From assembly GCA_021732525.1 (NCBI GenBank), contig JAKFUU010000012.1, positions 1-64,000 of the forward strand: 64,000 nucleotides of DNA, read 5' to 3'. The DNA comes from Sphingomonadaceae bacterium. Its GTDB lineage: Bacteria > Pseudomonadota > Alphaproteobacteria > Sphingomonadales > Sphingomonadaceae. Of the stretch, positions 54,001-63,674 are shown piece after piece (the first letter of the stretch is position 1; every line of letters begins with the position of its first letter). The translations under genes were made by a program, and so were the position numbers. The notes beneath the pieces were generated by a model. The model made no database searches. It saw only the letters and a list, made by a program, of their open reading frames with translations, and had not been told where the DNA came from.

Positions 54001-54354
54001 ATCGCTGCGCGTGCACCGCAGTTAGCACCACTGATTTGTCGCGATTTTTCGCCGGCGACTTGGGAGGAGGTGCGCAGTCACTTCACCGGCCACACCAGCG
54101 AGGCAATCAGCACAGGCGCGGCTGGCTTCAACCCTTTCCGTCCCGCCTTTCGCGACCTGCTCCCGCAAGAAAACTTCCTCGAAACCCTGATGCGGGTCCT
54201 TGATGCGCCCTTTGCCGCAGCCTTGGCGGCGATGGGCCGTATCACGCTCGACAAGATTCAAATTCTTACGGTGAAAGACGTCGAGCGACGTCATCCCGCT
54301 TTTTTTTCAAAAGCCTATGGCTACGCCCTCACGGAGCTCAAGAATGACCGCTGA
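51010..54354 (+). CDS. druH: Druantia type III protein DruH (STY4851/ECs_5259 family)
   Basis: This 1114-aa protein has no obvious enzymatic motif. Size, order (directly before a ~2000-aa DUF1998 helicase) and the N-terminal pattern fit DruH. The start is probably TTG 51010 (AAGG upstream); ATG 51028 is the alternative. It lies 48 bp after zorD. The druE ATG sits 11 nt inside its end. The mechanism is unknown. Confidence 0.75.
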   Translation: MDQWRPMAQWYGGRSLIPERDFKAEIEAARDNPDKLRKIAADIHKAGGPQILMIRAIQLAKAAEAGPHPLGKVSEALGLPRPNDTPLYRYKIAPGTFDRIEKKLASGLPFEAQHFALAPAFVLWAADWFRRSYQGGLQRWADIENALGLRLAQDVWRDLTDKGFRAWRIEPLITNHGNQRLSNLARHGGFPAAAMASGASWPRKFLERVVGELLGSDAQGIGQAVEICERNEYLLPPIWRSQEMYAICGELALKIVELRAFADKEVPADDRPYSSRLDQAYEDWRDELPMTLDGAASALIDTLLEAKKLSSSGSIRITRLMTRHENGWRECLDFHLDGRWEDRDQILLQDAYSRIFLQPADGLADRISGRLAYLEHEDRNRWIARPMRSDAALAFPFELPVTAEFHARGDRLTRSFVLPGGKSVGAGLRVFERRGAEGPNASFALIGQGSGGYRAERVFIDAPQDWSLRGKDANTEIEIEDFTFARGRCVYQCAGTIIAQKSNGDRFLIRTGQSADRKDRLSVIAESVSGLQTPTGEPLYRHPLHAMVSDGVSRRVAARGEVRCRIAGDRSWSEDLDTAGPGLCEFAWLDGSTGHVRDRLTALVLPAGFQLAQKNNGTFTEIELNGWNGEASLDGETPCSRHCWKIKVDPPRRALLTLRLAFGLAPAFELTVPVRSKEWITTWSGDLLPRDAVIGLADLRDTVARVPATSTLLADVRQNSGAALKASWRIDGELGLSALRTDIAALMRPLGIDAQVRLDFHNGSNDHWYVTEFGNALEWEPNGGLRPRTAIVGQDAKVCGRALGAPEKELEFGPYDGLLSGLGGQVIHLPRLKGDWLVYLREGSRVLTRPKFVAGDPDHEVPQHRLGRAMAQPLELARCDLQALVSEIAQDPTTTEANQTIQAVLKLALSLDGLPPQTFEIFGQFERAGALAPLLLYRCEEQHLSTILELFDGLCTSWVLLPYGAWDAAFQAQGHYLVSRLDDPQWAITRLTERQNEIAARAPQLAPLICRDFSPATWEEVRSHFTGHTSEAISTGAAGFNPFRPAFRDLLPQENFLETLMRVLDAPFAAALAAMGRITLDKIQILTVKDVERRHPAFFSKAYGYALTELKNDR

Positions 54355-57300
54355 TCATGTCTCCCAACCCGACCGTCTGTCGCCGATGGATGTCCATCGG
54401 CGCTTGCAGGCTGGTCTGGCAGAGGCGGTCGTGTCTCGGGCGGGCATTAGGCATGAGGGCCTTAATGCCTTCCTTCGGCACAATCTCGCGGGCACTGACC
54501 TCTCCAACGGAGCCCTGCTTTCGGAACAGCTCTTTCAGGCGGCACCCGGATATGTTTCGTCTGGCAAGCGCCCCACGGAGCTGGTCCAGCTGCTGCATCC
54601 CTGGACCATTGAGGCGATCGCGCAAACGCCCGATAGCGCGATGCGGTTTGATTACCCTGCTTATGCACACCAGCTGAGGACCTGGGAGCTGCTCGGCAAT
54701 ACAGACCCCCAGTCCGTTTTGGTGTCCAGCGGCACGGGTTCTGGCAAAACGGAGTGCTTCCTTGTTCCACTCTTGGATGATCTGGTGCGTGCATCTGAAG
54801 CGGAGGGCCAGCTGACAGGCGTGAGGGCGCTCATGCTGTATCCGCTCAACGCGCTGATCGCGAGTCAGGAAAAGCGCCTCACGGCCTGGACGAAACCGCT
54901 CAAGGGCGATGTACGCTTCGCTCTCTACAATGGGCTGATGGGGACCGCGCGGAAATCAAGCCGCGACAAGGCCGAGCACGAAATCCCGCATCAGGTTCTC
55001 TACCGCGAAACTCTTCGCGCGAACCCGCCACCAATCCTCGTCACGAACCAGACGATGCTTGAATACATGACGATCCGGCGCGAGGATCGTCCCATACTCG
55101 ATGCCTCGCGCGGAAAGCTGCGCTGGATCGTGATCGACGAGGCACATAGCTACATCGGTTCGGCGGCTGCGGAGCTCTCCCTGCTGTTGCGCCGCGTCAT
55201 GAATGCGTTTGACGTGACGCCCGATCAAGTGCGCTTCGTGGCGACGTCAGCTACGATTGGGTCGGCCGATGACGCGGAGGCGGTCGCTTCATTGCAGCGG
55301 TTCTTGTCCGATATCGCCGGCGTTCCCCTCGATCGCACACATGTGGTGATCGGTAAGCAGCAACCGGTCGATCTTTCAAAGGTACTGACTGCATCGGACG
55401 ATCCGGCAGCCAGCGCGGTGGCTGAGATGCTCGAACAAAAGCCGCAGACCATCAAGATGCTGACGTCAATGACAGCGTCCGCCGAAAAGATCCTTCTCGA
55501 CCTGTCTGCGCACAATGCCCAAGAAATGAGGCCAATTTTGCCGATGCGCGCGCACAGCTTCACGCGCGCCATTCCTGGTCTTTGGACTTGCATCAACCAC
55601 GACTGCACGGGGGGGACACGTCCAAAGGACTGGCCATTCGGCCCCGTCCTTTTCGATCAGAAGGACAATTGCCCTCACTGCCAATCACTTGTTTTCGAGA
55701 TCCAGAGCTGTCCCGATTGTGGCGAGCCCTTCCTCCCTGCCGACGACCTCGGGGACCGGATCTTGCCGCGGCAGAGCAACCATGACACCGACGAATTTCG
55801 CGAGAACAGTTACCGCGATCGCGATCATGAGGACGACGATGAGGAAGCGCAGCAAGCAGATGGCATCGCCCATTCGCGCCTGATCACCATCAATGCGCAG
55901 GCACAATCGACGCCTGTCGGATTTGAAGTCATCACCGGGGACTTGAACGGTAGCGAAAGCCAATTTTCGATTACGCAATTGAACGAAGGGCGCTGCCCTG
56001 CCTGCCTTAGCAACAAGCGCCACGGACGGCCTGCAATGCTGCCTTTCCGCTTTGGGACTCCGTTCCTGACGCAGAATGCAGCGCCAATTCTGCTGGAGGG
56101 CGTCTCTCCGCAGGAAGCAGAACATGCGCTGCCTTTTGATGGCCGTCAGCTGATCAGCTTCTCAGACAGCCGGCAAGGGACTGCGCGGTTCGCCGCCAAC
56201 ATTGAAACCAATGGCGAGCGCGGATTTGTTCGCGGCTTCATCTACCATGCAGTCCAAAAGGCGGCTCAAGGCGGCGGTCTCTCCGATGAGAACCGGCAGG
56301 AGCTGCTTCAAAGGCGGGCGCGATATGCAAAATTTGTTCAAGATGATCCGTCGTTCATAGACGACATCGCGAAGATCGACGCCGAGCTCAACGGCGGAGC
56401 CTCTGCAGGAATATCGTGGAAGGACCTGGTTGGAGCACTCGCCGCAGAGCCCGCCATTGGCATGATGGCCAAAGTCTGGGATCTGGATCGCAGCGAGCGC
56501 TTTCATGACAACCGTGAGGCGCTCGCCCGATTCATGCTTCTGCGCGACCTCGCCCGCCGACCGCGAAATGCCAACGCAATGGAGACGCTTGGACTTGCGC
56601 GGCTCCGCTTTCCAAGCATCGAGAGAATTGGTGAGGAAAAGCTGCCGGAGGTCGTGGCCCAGAAGGGATACACGATTCAGGACTGGCGGGATTTTCTTTA
56701 CTACATGGTCGATTATCTGCGCGGCCAGTTCGCCCTTGAGGTCGACGACGGCGATGCTCGCTGGATGCCAGGACGCGCTCGTCCCCGCAATGTGATCGGC
56801 CCCGATCAACCACCGGGTGCAAAGCGAGACATCTCGTGGCCGACAGTCAATTCGAAGGGGCGGCAGCCTGACTCCATTCTCCTGCTGGCCGCGGCCTTCA
56901 ATCTGGATCTCTCCTCGCAACGAGATCGTCACGACATCAACCAGCTGATGCGAGCGGCCTGGGTTCAGCTCGAGCCGCTATTGTCGGGGGTCGGCGGGAC
57001 TTACAGCTTGCGCCTCGAGAAGACCGCTGAAGTCGAAGCGGTGACCAAGGCCTGGCAGTGCCCGCTCACCCGCCGTGTTCTGCCGCGATTGGTTTTTGGC
57101 AGGTCGGCTAATCTGGTCAGCGCAGGGAAGGTTTTTGCAAGCCTGCCCGTCAGCGAAGTGGAGTTCCCGCGCCTTCCTGCGACCAGGCCATTCTCGGCGG
57201 AAGAGCGCAAAAGAATAACAACGTGGCTTGACGCAAGCGAAGCGGTATCGATGCTGCGCGAGCGCGGGATCTGGATGAACTGGCACGATCAGGCCGCGCT

Positions 57301-60300
57301 CGCGACCCCTTATCTGCGCGCCGAAGAACATAGTGCGCAGCAACCCCCACACCGGCTCCGGGATTTCGAAGAACAGTTCAAGCAGGGAGATATCAACCTC
57401 CTCGCTTGTTCGACGACGATGGAGATGGGTGTCGACATTGGCTCGATCGAGGCGGTCATGATGACCAATGTGCCTCCTTCGATTGCCAACTACAATCAGC
57501 GTGCCGGTCGTGCGGGCAGACGAGGCCAAGGGTTTTCGACAAGCCTGACTATTGCGCGCAACACACCGCTCGATCTGGAGACCTTTGCCGATCCCGCCAG
57601 CTATCTCGCTCGCAAGCTTGCTTCGCCGCGGGTATCACTGGACTCGGACCGTATCGCTCAGCGCCATGCCAATGCCTATTTCCTCGCGGAGTGGTTTCGA
57701 GAGGTTGATGGTGAGTTCGCCCGCACCAAGACCGGCGACTTCTTTGGATGCAGAGCCGATCTTCAACCGTTCCAGGGCATGGCTCCTGTGGACGCCTTTT
57801 GTGAATGGGCTCGCCTGCCGAGCACTGCACAGAAGACGGAAGCTGGTCTTCAGCGTCTGCTGAAAGGTACGGGCCTCGCATTTGACAGCGAGGTCCGGGA
57901 GCATACAGCGGTCAAATTCGAGGAAGAGGCCGCGAGCTTCCGGCAGACTTGGCAACGGTTGAAGGATGATATCGATGCCCTTGATGGTCCCGCAAAGAAG
58001 GCGATCGAATTCCAGGCACGGCGCCTGTGTAAGGAATACTTGCTCAAGGAGTTGGCCAATCGCTCGCTGATCCCAGGAAGCGGCTTTCCGACAGCCGTTA
58101 TCCCTTTCGATACGCTGTGCGCAGAAACCCAGAAGGCGCAGGAGCGCTATCGCTCCGACGAGGAGGGTACCCGGGATCGTCGCTACGAATGCCCAACCCG
58201 CAATGCCGATATTGCCATCCGAGAATATGCACCGGGCGCAGAGGTTGTGGTCGATGGGCTTGTCTGGAAGTCGGCAGGCGTGACCCTGAATTGGTTGAGC
58301 CCGATCGATAGCGGCCAGCGCGAGCCGCAGAACTTGCGCTGGGCCTGGTGGTGCGATCAATGTGGCGGAGCCGACTCCGCCCATCAAATGCCCGAACGCT
58401 GCGGCCATTGCGGCGATCCGAACGTCAAGACGGAGCAATTCCTGGAGCCGGCAGGTTTCAGAGTCGACTGGAACGCGCAACCCCATGCCGACACCGATCA
58501 GGCTGTCTACATCGAGCCCAAGTCACCAAAGGTCAGCGTCGGCGACGTCTTTTGGCAGCCTTTGTTGCAGCCAGAAACGGGTCGCATTCGCGCATCACAC
58601 GATGGCTATATCTACCACCATTCGCGCGGGCCAAACGATAAGGGCTACGAGATTTGCTTGGAGTGCGGACGAGCCGGGGAAGCAGGCACCGATGCGCTCA
58701 AGGATCACTGGCCGCTGACGCCGCGCGACCGGAAGGTCATTGATCGCTGTCCGGGCAACGACCAAGGCTACGCAATTACCCGGCCCTTGGCCCTGGGGCA
58801 TCAGGTACTGACTGACGTGGTCGAGATCCAGTTGCCAGGACTTGAAAGCGATGGCGCGGCTTGGGCAGCAGGGGCGGCGCTGCGTGAAAGTCTCGCGCGC
58901 TGGCTCGGCATTGAGCCGCGCGAACTTGGCATCTCGGTCGCTCCAAGGGAGGGTCAGTTGGGGCGGCGGGTGCCCTCAATCTATCTCTTCGACGAGGCGT
59001 CGGGTGGTGCCGGATATGCGCCAAGGCTGCTCGACGACATCTATCATGTTTTCGAGCGAGCTTCTCGTGTTCTGGATTGTCCCAAGGAATGTGAAATGGG
59101 GTGCTCGGCCTGTGTACTTGCGGCCGATCTCTACAAACAGCAGGGTCGGCTAGACAGGCGGGCGGCGTTGACCGCCGTGCGTGTCTTCCTCGCAAAGAAC
59201 GCCGAACTGCCCGAGAACGACCGCGCTGTTCCGGATGCCAAGGCAGTCAACGACGCGGCCAACGCCATCCTACTGCGCGCTCGCAGCGGAGATAGCGTCG
59301 CGGTATTTGCACCGGATGCTTTCGATCTTGCCGAGATGTCCTCGATCAAGATGCGGTCGTTCTTCTCGTCTGCTTCAGCACGCGGCGTTCCGGTAACGCT
59401 CGTTTTAACCCCGAATTCGTTCAACAATCTGGGAGAAGTGGAACGCCGATCCCTTCGCGACGCAGCCATCCGCAATGACTTTCAGCTTGCGCTGGGCGAA
59501 GCCGAAAGAGGTCGCTTCGGCAACCATCGCATCGCCGAACTTATCTCCCAAGACAGCGCCAAAGGCTTCTTTTCACGCGACGAAAATGCTGCGCAGCCCG
59601 GTGAGCGGTGGGGCGTTGGTGAAACACATGCTGTCGTTGCCGGTAGCGTCAATCCGACGCCCTTCACTCTGATAGCTGCCGACGACCTCGAGCGCCAAGT
59701 CGCTGCCGGGGACAAAGTCGAAGTTATGCTCGGATTTGCTCAATGCCCGGTCGGGCAGTTCGGCAAGCGCTTTGGCGTAAAGCTGAAGCAGCAAATGGAG
59801 GCAGCGGGAGTCTGGGTGCCAGGGGAGCTGGCCAGAATCTCCTATTCCGATCGCTATCTCAATGCCCCGCTTCCAATGCTTCTGTTCCTCCGGACCTGCG
59901 AGTTTCTTGCCGCAGAGCTGAAGGCTGGCGACACAGTGGAAGTCGACATCGTGGTGCAGCCATTGAAAAAGGACCGTCCGCACTATCGTATCTTTGACGA
60001 CTGGGAGCACGAGGGCGACCGCGCGGATGTGGCGCATTTCCTAGGCGAAAAGCTTGGTCTCGACGTGGCTTTGGAAGTGACCGAAAGAGCAATCCACGGA
60101 CGGAAGCTAGAGTTGGAATACGCCGATGGGCACAAAGCCCTCGTCCTTCTTGATCAGGGATTTGGATACTGGCGCATCGCGAGTAACATACCCAGGCATG
60201 ATTTCCGTGCTGCACCATCAGGACAGGCTGGTGATCTCTATCGTTCGCCCGCCGCAGTGTCTGCGAGTGGAGAAAGCTATTTTGCTGTGGCGCGTCGGTG

Positions 60301-60301
60301 A
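54344..60301 (+). CDS. druE: Druantia protein DruE (DEAD/DEAH helicase with DUF1998)
   Basis: This 1985-aa protein has a Walker A (GTGSGKT, ~130-136), 'VIDEAHSYIG', 'TSATIGS' and motif VI 'QRAGRAGRRGQ'. Several zinc-ribbon pairs follow (CPHC...CPDC, CPAC, WWCDQC...CGHC), then a DUF1998 region ('DEASGGAGYAPRLL', 'CPKECEMGCSACVLA'). The C-terminal 300 residues are of unknown fold. DruE is the common helicase of Druantia systems. ATG 54344 has GGAG upstream and overlaps druH by 11 nt. Confidence 0.9.
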   Translation: MTADHVSQPDRLSPMDVHRRLQAGLAEAVVSRAGIRHEGLNAFLRHNLAGTDLSNGALLSEQLFQAAPGYVSSGKRPTELVQLLHPWTIEAIAQTPDSAMRFDYPAYAHQLRTWELLGNTDPQSVLVSSGTGSGKTECFLVPLLDDLVRASEAEGQLTGVRALMLYPLNALIASQEKRLTAWTKPLKGDVRFALYNGLMGTARKSSRDKAEHEIPHQVLYRETLRANPPPILVTNQTMLEYMTIRREDRPILDASRGKLRWIVIDEAHSYIGSAAAELSLLLRRVMNAFDVTPDQVRFVATSATIGSADDAEAVASLQRFLSDIAGVPLDRTHVVIGKQQPVDLSKVLTASDDPAASAVAEMLEQKPQTIKMLTSMTASAEKILLDLSAHNAQEMRPILPMRAHSFTRAIPGLWTCINHDCTGGTRPKDWPFGPVLFDQKDNCPHCQSLVFEIQSCPDCGEPFLPADDLGDRILPRQSNHDTDEFRENSYRDRDHEDDDEEAQQADGIAHSRLITINAQAQSTPVGFEVITGDLNGSESQFSITQLNEGRCPACLSNKRHGRPAMLPFRFGTPFLTQNAAPILLEGVSPQEAEHALPFDGRQLISFSDSRQGTARFAANIETNGERGFVRGFIYHAVQKAAQGGGLSDENRQELLQRRARYAKFVQDDPSFIDDIAKIDAELNGGASAGISWKDLVGALAAEPAIGMMAKVWDLDRSERFHDNREALARFMLLRDLARRPRNANAMETLGLARLRFPSIERIGEEKLPEVVAQKGYTIQDWRDFLYYMVDYLRGQFALEVDDGDARWMPGRARPRNVIGPDQPPGAKRDISWPTVNSKGRQPDSILLLAAAFNLDLSSQRDRHDINQLMRAAWVQLEPLLSGVGGTYSLRLEKTAEVEAVTKAWQCPLTRRVLPRLVFGRSANLVSAGKVFASLPVSEVEFPRLPATRPFSAEERKRITTWLDASEAVSMLRERGIWMNWHDQAALATPYLRAEEHSAQQPPHRLRDFEEQFKQGDINLLACSTTMEMGVDIGSIEAVMMTNVPPSIANYNQRAGRAGRRGQGFSTSLTIARNTPLDLETFADPASYLARKLASPRVSLDSDRIAQRHANAYFLAEWFREVDGEFARTKTGDFFGCRADLQPFQGMAPVDAFCEWARLPSTAQKTEAGLQRLLKGTGLAFDSEVREHTAVKFEEEAASFRQTWQRLKDDIDALDGPAKKAIEFQARRLCKEYLLKELANRSLIPGSGFPTAVIPFDTLCAETQKAQERYRSDEEGTRDRRYECPTRNADIAIREYAPGAEVVVDGLVWKSAGVTLNWLSPIDSGQREPQNLRWAWWCDQCGGADSAHQMPERCGHCGDPNVKTEQFLEPAGFRVDWNAQPHADTDQAVYIEPKSPKVSVGDVFWQPLLQPETGRIRASHDGYIYHHSRGPNDKGYEICLECGRAGEAGTDALKDHWPLTPRDRKVIDRCPGNDQGYAITRPLALGHQVLTDVVEIQLPGLESDGAAWAAGAALRESLARWLGIEPRELGISVAPREGQLGRRVPSIYLFDEASGGAGYAPRLLDDIYHVFERASRVLDCPKECEMGCSACVLAADLYKQQGRLDRRAALTAVRVFLAKNAELPENDRAVPDAKAVNDAANAILLRARSGDSVAVFAPDAFDLAEMSSIKMRSFFSSASARGVPVTLVLTPNSFNNLGEVERRSLRDAAIRNDFQLALGEAERGRFGNHRIAELISQDSAKGFFSRDENAAQPGERWGVGETHAVVAGSVNPTPFTLIAADDLERQVAAGDKVEVMLGFAQCPVGQFGKRFGVKLKQQMEAAGVWVPGELARISYSDRYLNAPLPMLLFLRTCEFLAAELKAGDTVEVDIVVQPLKKDRPHYRIFDDWEHEGDRADVAHFLGEKLGLDVALEVTERAIHGRKLELEYADGHKALVLLDQGFGYWRIASNIPRHDFRAAPSGQAGDLYRSPAAVSASGESYFAVARR

Positions 60302-60451
60302 GGCATCGTTGCATGCCCTCGTCTGTACCAGACTAGGTGAAAGCGACGCTGTTGAAGCAAGATCTGCGGCTAAGGTGGGCATAAGACTAATGTTCTGATA
60401 TCATACAATGTATTGCCTGATCAGGTTCCAGACTGACTTCCGAGGTGCAAA

Positions 60452-61474
60452 ATGACCCGAGACTGGCGGTTAGAGCCCCGGCGAAGGTATAAGGTTGCGG
60501 CTATCGATCCGTGGCTGGGCGCGGAGACTGTAGCTGCGCGCTTTCAACCAGTTTATGATCGCATCGACCTCATCGCGCGCAAACTTGATTCCGCCAATGG
60601 GACCAAGCCAAGCAAATCTTCGGTGAAACGATGGTTTCCAACATTCGGCCTGCCCCGGACTTCTCTGCCAATCTATTGGCGTGAAGGGCCCGCCGCCGAA
60701 CTCAACAGACTTAGCAGCATGCTTAGCGGGCCGCTGTACACCAGCGACGAATTCCCTTGGCCCCGCCGAACGCAGTTTCGCGAAGGCAAGATGGTCGAAG
60801 CCGATGGCTATTGTGAACCGCTCTTCCAGATCGAACTCGACCTGCTTTCCCAAATTGCGGGGATCAATTTGGGCTCCGGTCTTGTCCAAGTCTGGATGGA
60901 TGGTTTGTATGGATCAGTTAGGCATATCGATGGGAAATCCATCAGCAAGCGCGAGTTGACCCCCGTTCGGGAAGGTGTGCTGTCATTCTTTTCTCGTGGG
61001 CGGCCTGACGGAAACATTTACCGAGATTGGAGCGACGAGAAGAATACCGCGCCATGGCTAACATCGGGGTGGCAGTTTCATTCGATTGGCAGGCCCTGCC
61101 ACGAGATACCCTACACGCTCGAATGTGATTTGGACGACCTTGGCATTGGGCAGATGCAAGCAGACCATGAAGTTGATTACCAGGGGTCGGAAGAGGAGGC
61201 GACGGCGGCACTCAAACTGCTTGAACAAACGCAGAAGCGCTACTGGCGATCGAACTCGCCGGCATCGCGGAAAGGACTCATGAGAGCTGGTTCACTGTTT
61301 GGGAAATTTTATTCGGTTCAAGGATACCATGACGAGTATTTTGAGAATACGGCGCTCACGCTGGTTGATATGAGTGATGGTGATACCTTCTGGTGGAACT
61401 ATGGCAGCGCCCAGCTGATCACCGACTCTGGCAATCCTGGCCGAAACTTCTGCTTCGATTGGAGTACATCGTGA
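60452..61474 (+). CDS. DUF1963/YwqG-like protein of unknown function
   Basis: This 340-aa soluble protein has 'PLFQIELDLLSQIAGINLGSGLVQVWMD' and 'ALTLVDMSDGDTFWWNYG', which resemble the DUF1963 (YwqG) pattern. The match is weak and made by eye. GAGG precedes the ATG. It follows druE by 150 bp on the same strand and is convergent with brxL. The position inside the defence island suggests an accessory role, which is inference. Confidence 0.5.
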   Translation: MTRDWRLEPRRRYKVAAIDPWLGAETVAARFQPVYDRIDLIARKLDSANGTKPSKSSVKRWFPTFGLPRTSLPIYWREGPAAELNRLSSMLSGPLYTSDEFPWPRRTQFREGKMVEADGYCEPLFQIELDLLSQIAGINLGSGLVQVWMDGLYGSVRHIDGKSISKRELTPVREGVLSFFSRGRPDGNIYRDWSDEKNTAPWLTSGWQFHSIGRPCHEIPYTLECDLDDLGIGQMQADHEVDYQGSEEEATAALKLLEQTQKRYWRSNSPASRKGLMRAGSLFGKFYSVQGYHDEYFENTALTLVDMSDGDTFWWNYGSAQLITDSGNPGRNFCFDWSTS

Positions 61475-61509
61475 TGCCCACGGCAGGTGGAGTATCGTCA
61501 AGATAGCTT

Positions 61510-61552
61510 TTAACAGCCATCTGGATCGAACTTAGTTGGATTGGGCTGTTAA
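61510..61552. terminator. Inverted repeat between convergent genes
   Basis: TTAACAGCC (61510-61518) and GGCTGTTAA (61544-61552) are perfect 9-bp arms around a 25-nt loop. They lie between the DUF1963-like gene and brxL and could end transcription from both sides. Confidence 0.5.
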
Positions 61553-61554
61553 TC

Positions 61555-63663
61555 TCAAAGTGCCTCATCTCTCAGATCCAACCTAACATAGGTCACATAG
61601 AAGCTTTTGAGCATCCGATGCTCTTGCAGTCGGTCACCTAGCGAGAACCCATCGATCTTGATTGGGGGCTGGAAGATGTCGAGACCCCGGTCGAGGACGA
61701 TCTTCCATCCGGTGTCGGTCACGATGTCCCGTGCATGCGCCGTTCCTGACGTGTCGAACGCCCAGGTGAAAGAGACTCCTGTCCCCGTGCATGCGGCTGT
61801 GATGGAATCGAGCAGATCGCGCTGGCGGGAGATATTGCCCTCGTCGGGCCCAGTCACAAGGTGGATGCTAACCTGATCTTCGGGTGGTGTCCGGCGAATT
61901 ATCATTTCGACCAACTCCATCATGTTCCGGATCTGGTAGAAGAACCGGATGTATGGATCGGTGACCACGATGCGCTGGGCACCCTCGAGGTAGGGTCCGA
62001 ACAATTTGTCGTAGCTGAGACCCTTGCGGTTCTCAGTAAACTCGTGGTGGCCCTCGGCAGGTGCGGGAGAGACGTTCTTGTTCGGCGGTTGCGGTGTGGG
62101 TTGTGACTCGACCGCCGCGGTGGCTTCCGCTTGCACGAGCTCCTCATTTGCAGACTCAGCGGTTGCTTCCTGCGCTTTAGGATCGAGCATCGGCCGCAGG
62201 TGATAGAATTGAGGGAATTCCTCTTCCTCTACTGTCGTCACGCGGGTCTTCGTGCCATCGGTGCGCACGTAGTGGAAATCGACCTCGGGATACGTGCTGT
62301 CGATCCGGGCAAGCTGGTCCTTCACGCGTTTGCGGCTTTCCATGGCGAGCCGCAGCAACTCCTCGACCTCGGCCTCGGTTTGGCTTCCATCGGGGAAGAT
62401 GACCTTCAAGAGTCCGGACAAGGTCTTGAAGATCGCGTCCCGGTCCCGCGTCGAGATCTTCTCGCTGACCTTGAAGAACTGGTCGGCCCTGTTCGAGAAG
62501 TCCTCCGAACGCAGGTGCCTGAGGATCTCGGCGAGGTAATCGACGATGAACCCATAGCCCTTGGTGAACATCTCACCGCGGATCACGTCGATCTCCCACC
62601 CTGGCAGATAGGCGTGCAGGCGGTCGATGAAGGCGGAATCGTGGAATTGGCTCGGCAGCGCCTCGAACAGGTCGCTGTTCTTGAGCATGAACGGCACATT
62701 GTGGTCGGTATTGCCGACAAAGGAGAAACTGGCCTCAGCTCCCATGGGATTGATCCCGCGGGAGAAGGATTTGTTGGCCATATAGTTCTTCATGATGTCG
62801 ACCAGCGCCTTGTTCGCGGTCTTCTCGCGGCCCGCGAACTCATCGAATGCCACCACATCCCAATAGCCGACCAGGCCGATCCGGCCATTGGAGTTGTTCA
62901 CGAAGAGCTTTGGGATCGAAACTTCACCGCCAGATATCAGCTGACCATGGGGCGAGAATTCCGAGTAGATGTGGGATTTGCCTGTACCTTTCGGCCCCAG
63001 CTCGATCAGGTTGTAGTTCCGCTCAACGTAGGGGATGAGGCGGAGCAGCTGGAGCAGCTTGCTCCGCCGTCCAAAGGCTTCAGGCTTGAAGCCGATGCTC
63101 TGCATCAAAAGATCGATCCACTCGTCGGTGGTGAAGGCCGAGCGCAGGCTCCGATATTGCTCGTAGTCGACCTTCGCGATCTGGATCGGCTTGATGGTCT
63201 CCAGGATCCACGGTGAGATGCGCGCATCCTCGGAAAACTCGTACTGCACATCCGCGATGCACCACACGCCAGTGACCAGCAGTTTCGGGTGGGCTTTCAC
63301 GGTCCCGCTGTCGACGGCGACCTTCTTGATCCCGAGGTTATCGAAGACCGCCTCGTAGCTGTCGGTCTTCTCGTTCAGCGATACGCTGACCTGATCGATG
63401 ACCTTGTAGCGGCCTTTTTCCTTGATCGTTGACTGGATCAGTCCGGCTTCGCTGCGATGCACGTAATGCTTGCGCAGGATGTCCTTGACAGTCTCGATGC
63501 CCGTCTCGATCGAAGCTTCGTCGTCGGTCGCGCAGTACTGGCCGAGGAGGTATTCGAGCACGTAGGTGGGCACAATTGCGTTGCCCTTGACCGCCTTCAC
63601 AAGGTCCTTTCGGACCACGAAGCCTGCGAAATGGTCGTTGATCTTTGCGTCGAGGTCACTCAT
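61555..63663 (-). CDS. brxL: BREX protein BrxL (AAA ATPase with MIT_C-like C-terminus)
   Basis: This 702-aa protein has a BrxL N-terminal domain, an AAA core with Walker A (GPKGTGKS) and Walker B ('VVAFDEFAGRE'), and 'GNTDHNVPFML'. A Pro/Glu-rich linker follows (~500-540). The C-terminal domain shows DPYIRFFYQ (569-577), HARD (643-646) and RGLDIFQ (659-665). BrxL forms DNA-bound rings in BREX type I defence. GAGGAG precedes the ATG. pglZ ends 11 bp upstream on the same strand, the usual BREX I order. Confidence 0.93.
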   Translation of the reverse strand: MSDLDAKINDHFAGFVVRKDLVKAVKGNAIVPTYVLEYLLGQYCATDDEASIETGIETVKDILRKHYVHRSEAGLIQSTIKEKGRYKVIDQVSVSLNEKTDSYEAVFDNLGIKKVAVDSGTVKAHPKLLVTGVWCIADVQYEFSEDARISPWILETIKPIQIAKVDYEQYRSLRSAFTTDEWIDLLMQSIGFKPEAFGRRSKLLQLLRLIPYVERNYNLIELGPKGTGKSHIYSEFSPHGQLISGGEVSIPKLFVNNSNGRIGLVGYWDVVAFDEFAGREKTANKALVDIMKNYMANKSFSRGINPMGAEASFSFVGNTDHNVPFMLKNSDLFEALPSQFHDSAFIDRLHAYLPGWEIDVIRGEMFTKGYGFIVDYLAEILRHLRSEDFSNRADQFFKVSEKISTRDRDAIFKTLSGLLKVIFPDGSQTEAEVEELLRLAMESRKRVKDQLARIDSTYPEVDFHYVRTDGTKTRVTTVEEEEFPQFYHLRPMLDPKAQEATAESANEELVQAEATAAVESQPTPQPPNKNVSPAPAEGHHEFTENRKGLSYDKLFGPYLEGAQRIVVTDPYIRFFYQIRNMMELVEMIIRRTPPEDQVSIHLVTGPDEGNISRQRDLLDSITAACTGTGVSFTWAFDTSGTAHARDIVTDTGWKIVLDRGLDIFQPPIKIDGFSLGDRLQEHRMLKSFYVTYVRLDLRDEAL

Positions 63664-63674
63664 CCGCGGGCTCC

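Noticed and set aside
54344-60301. DISARM DrmA/DrmB
   Set aside because: The DUF1998 helicase could suggest DISARM, but no separate DrmB, DrmC or DrmM genes are present. The single 1985-aa protein after a DruH-like gene fits Druantia better.
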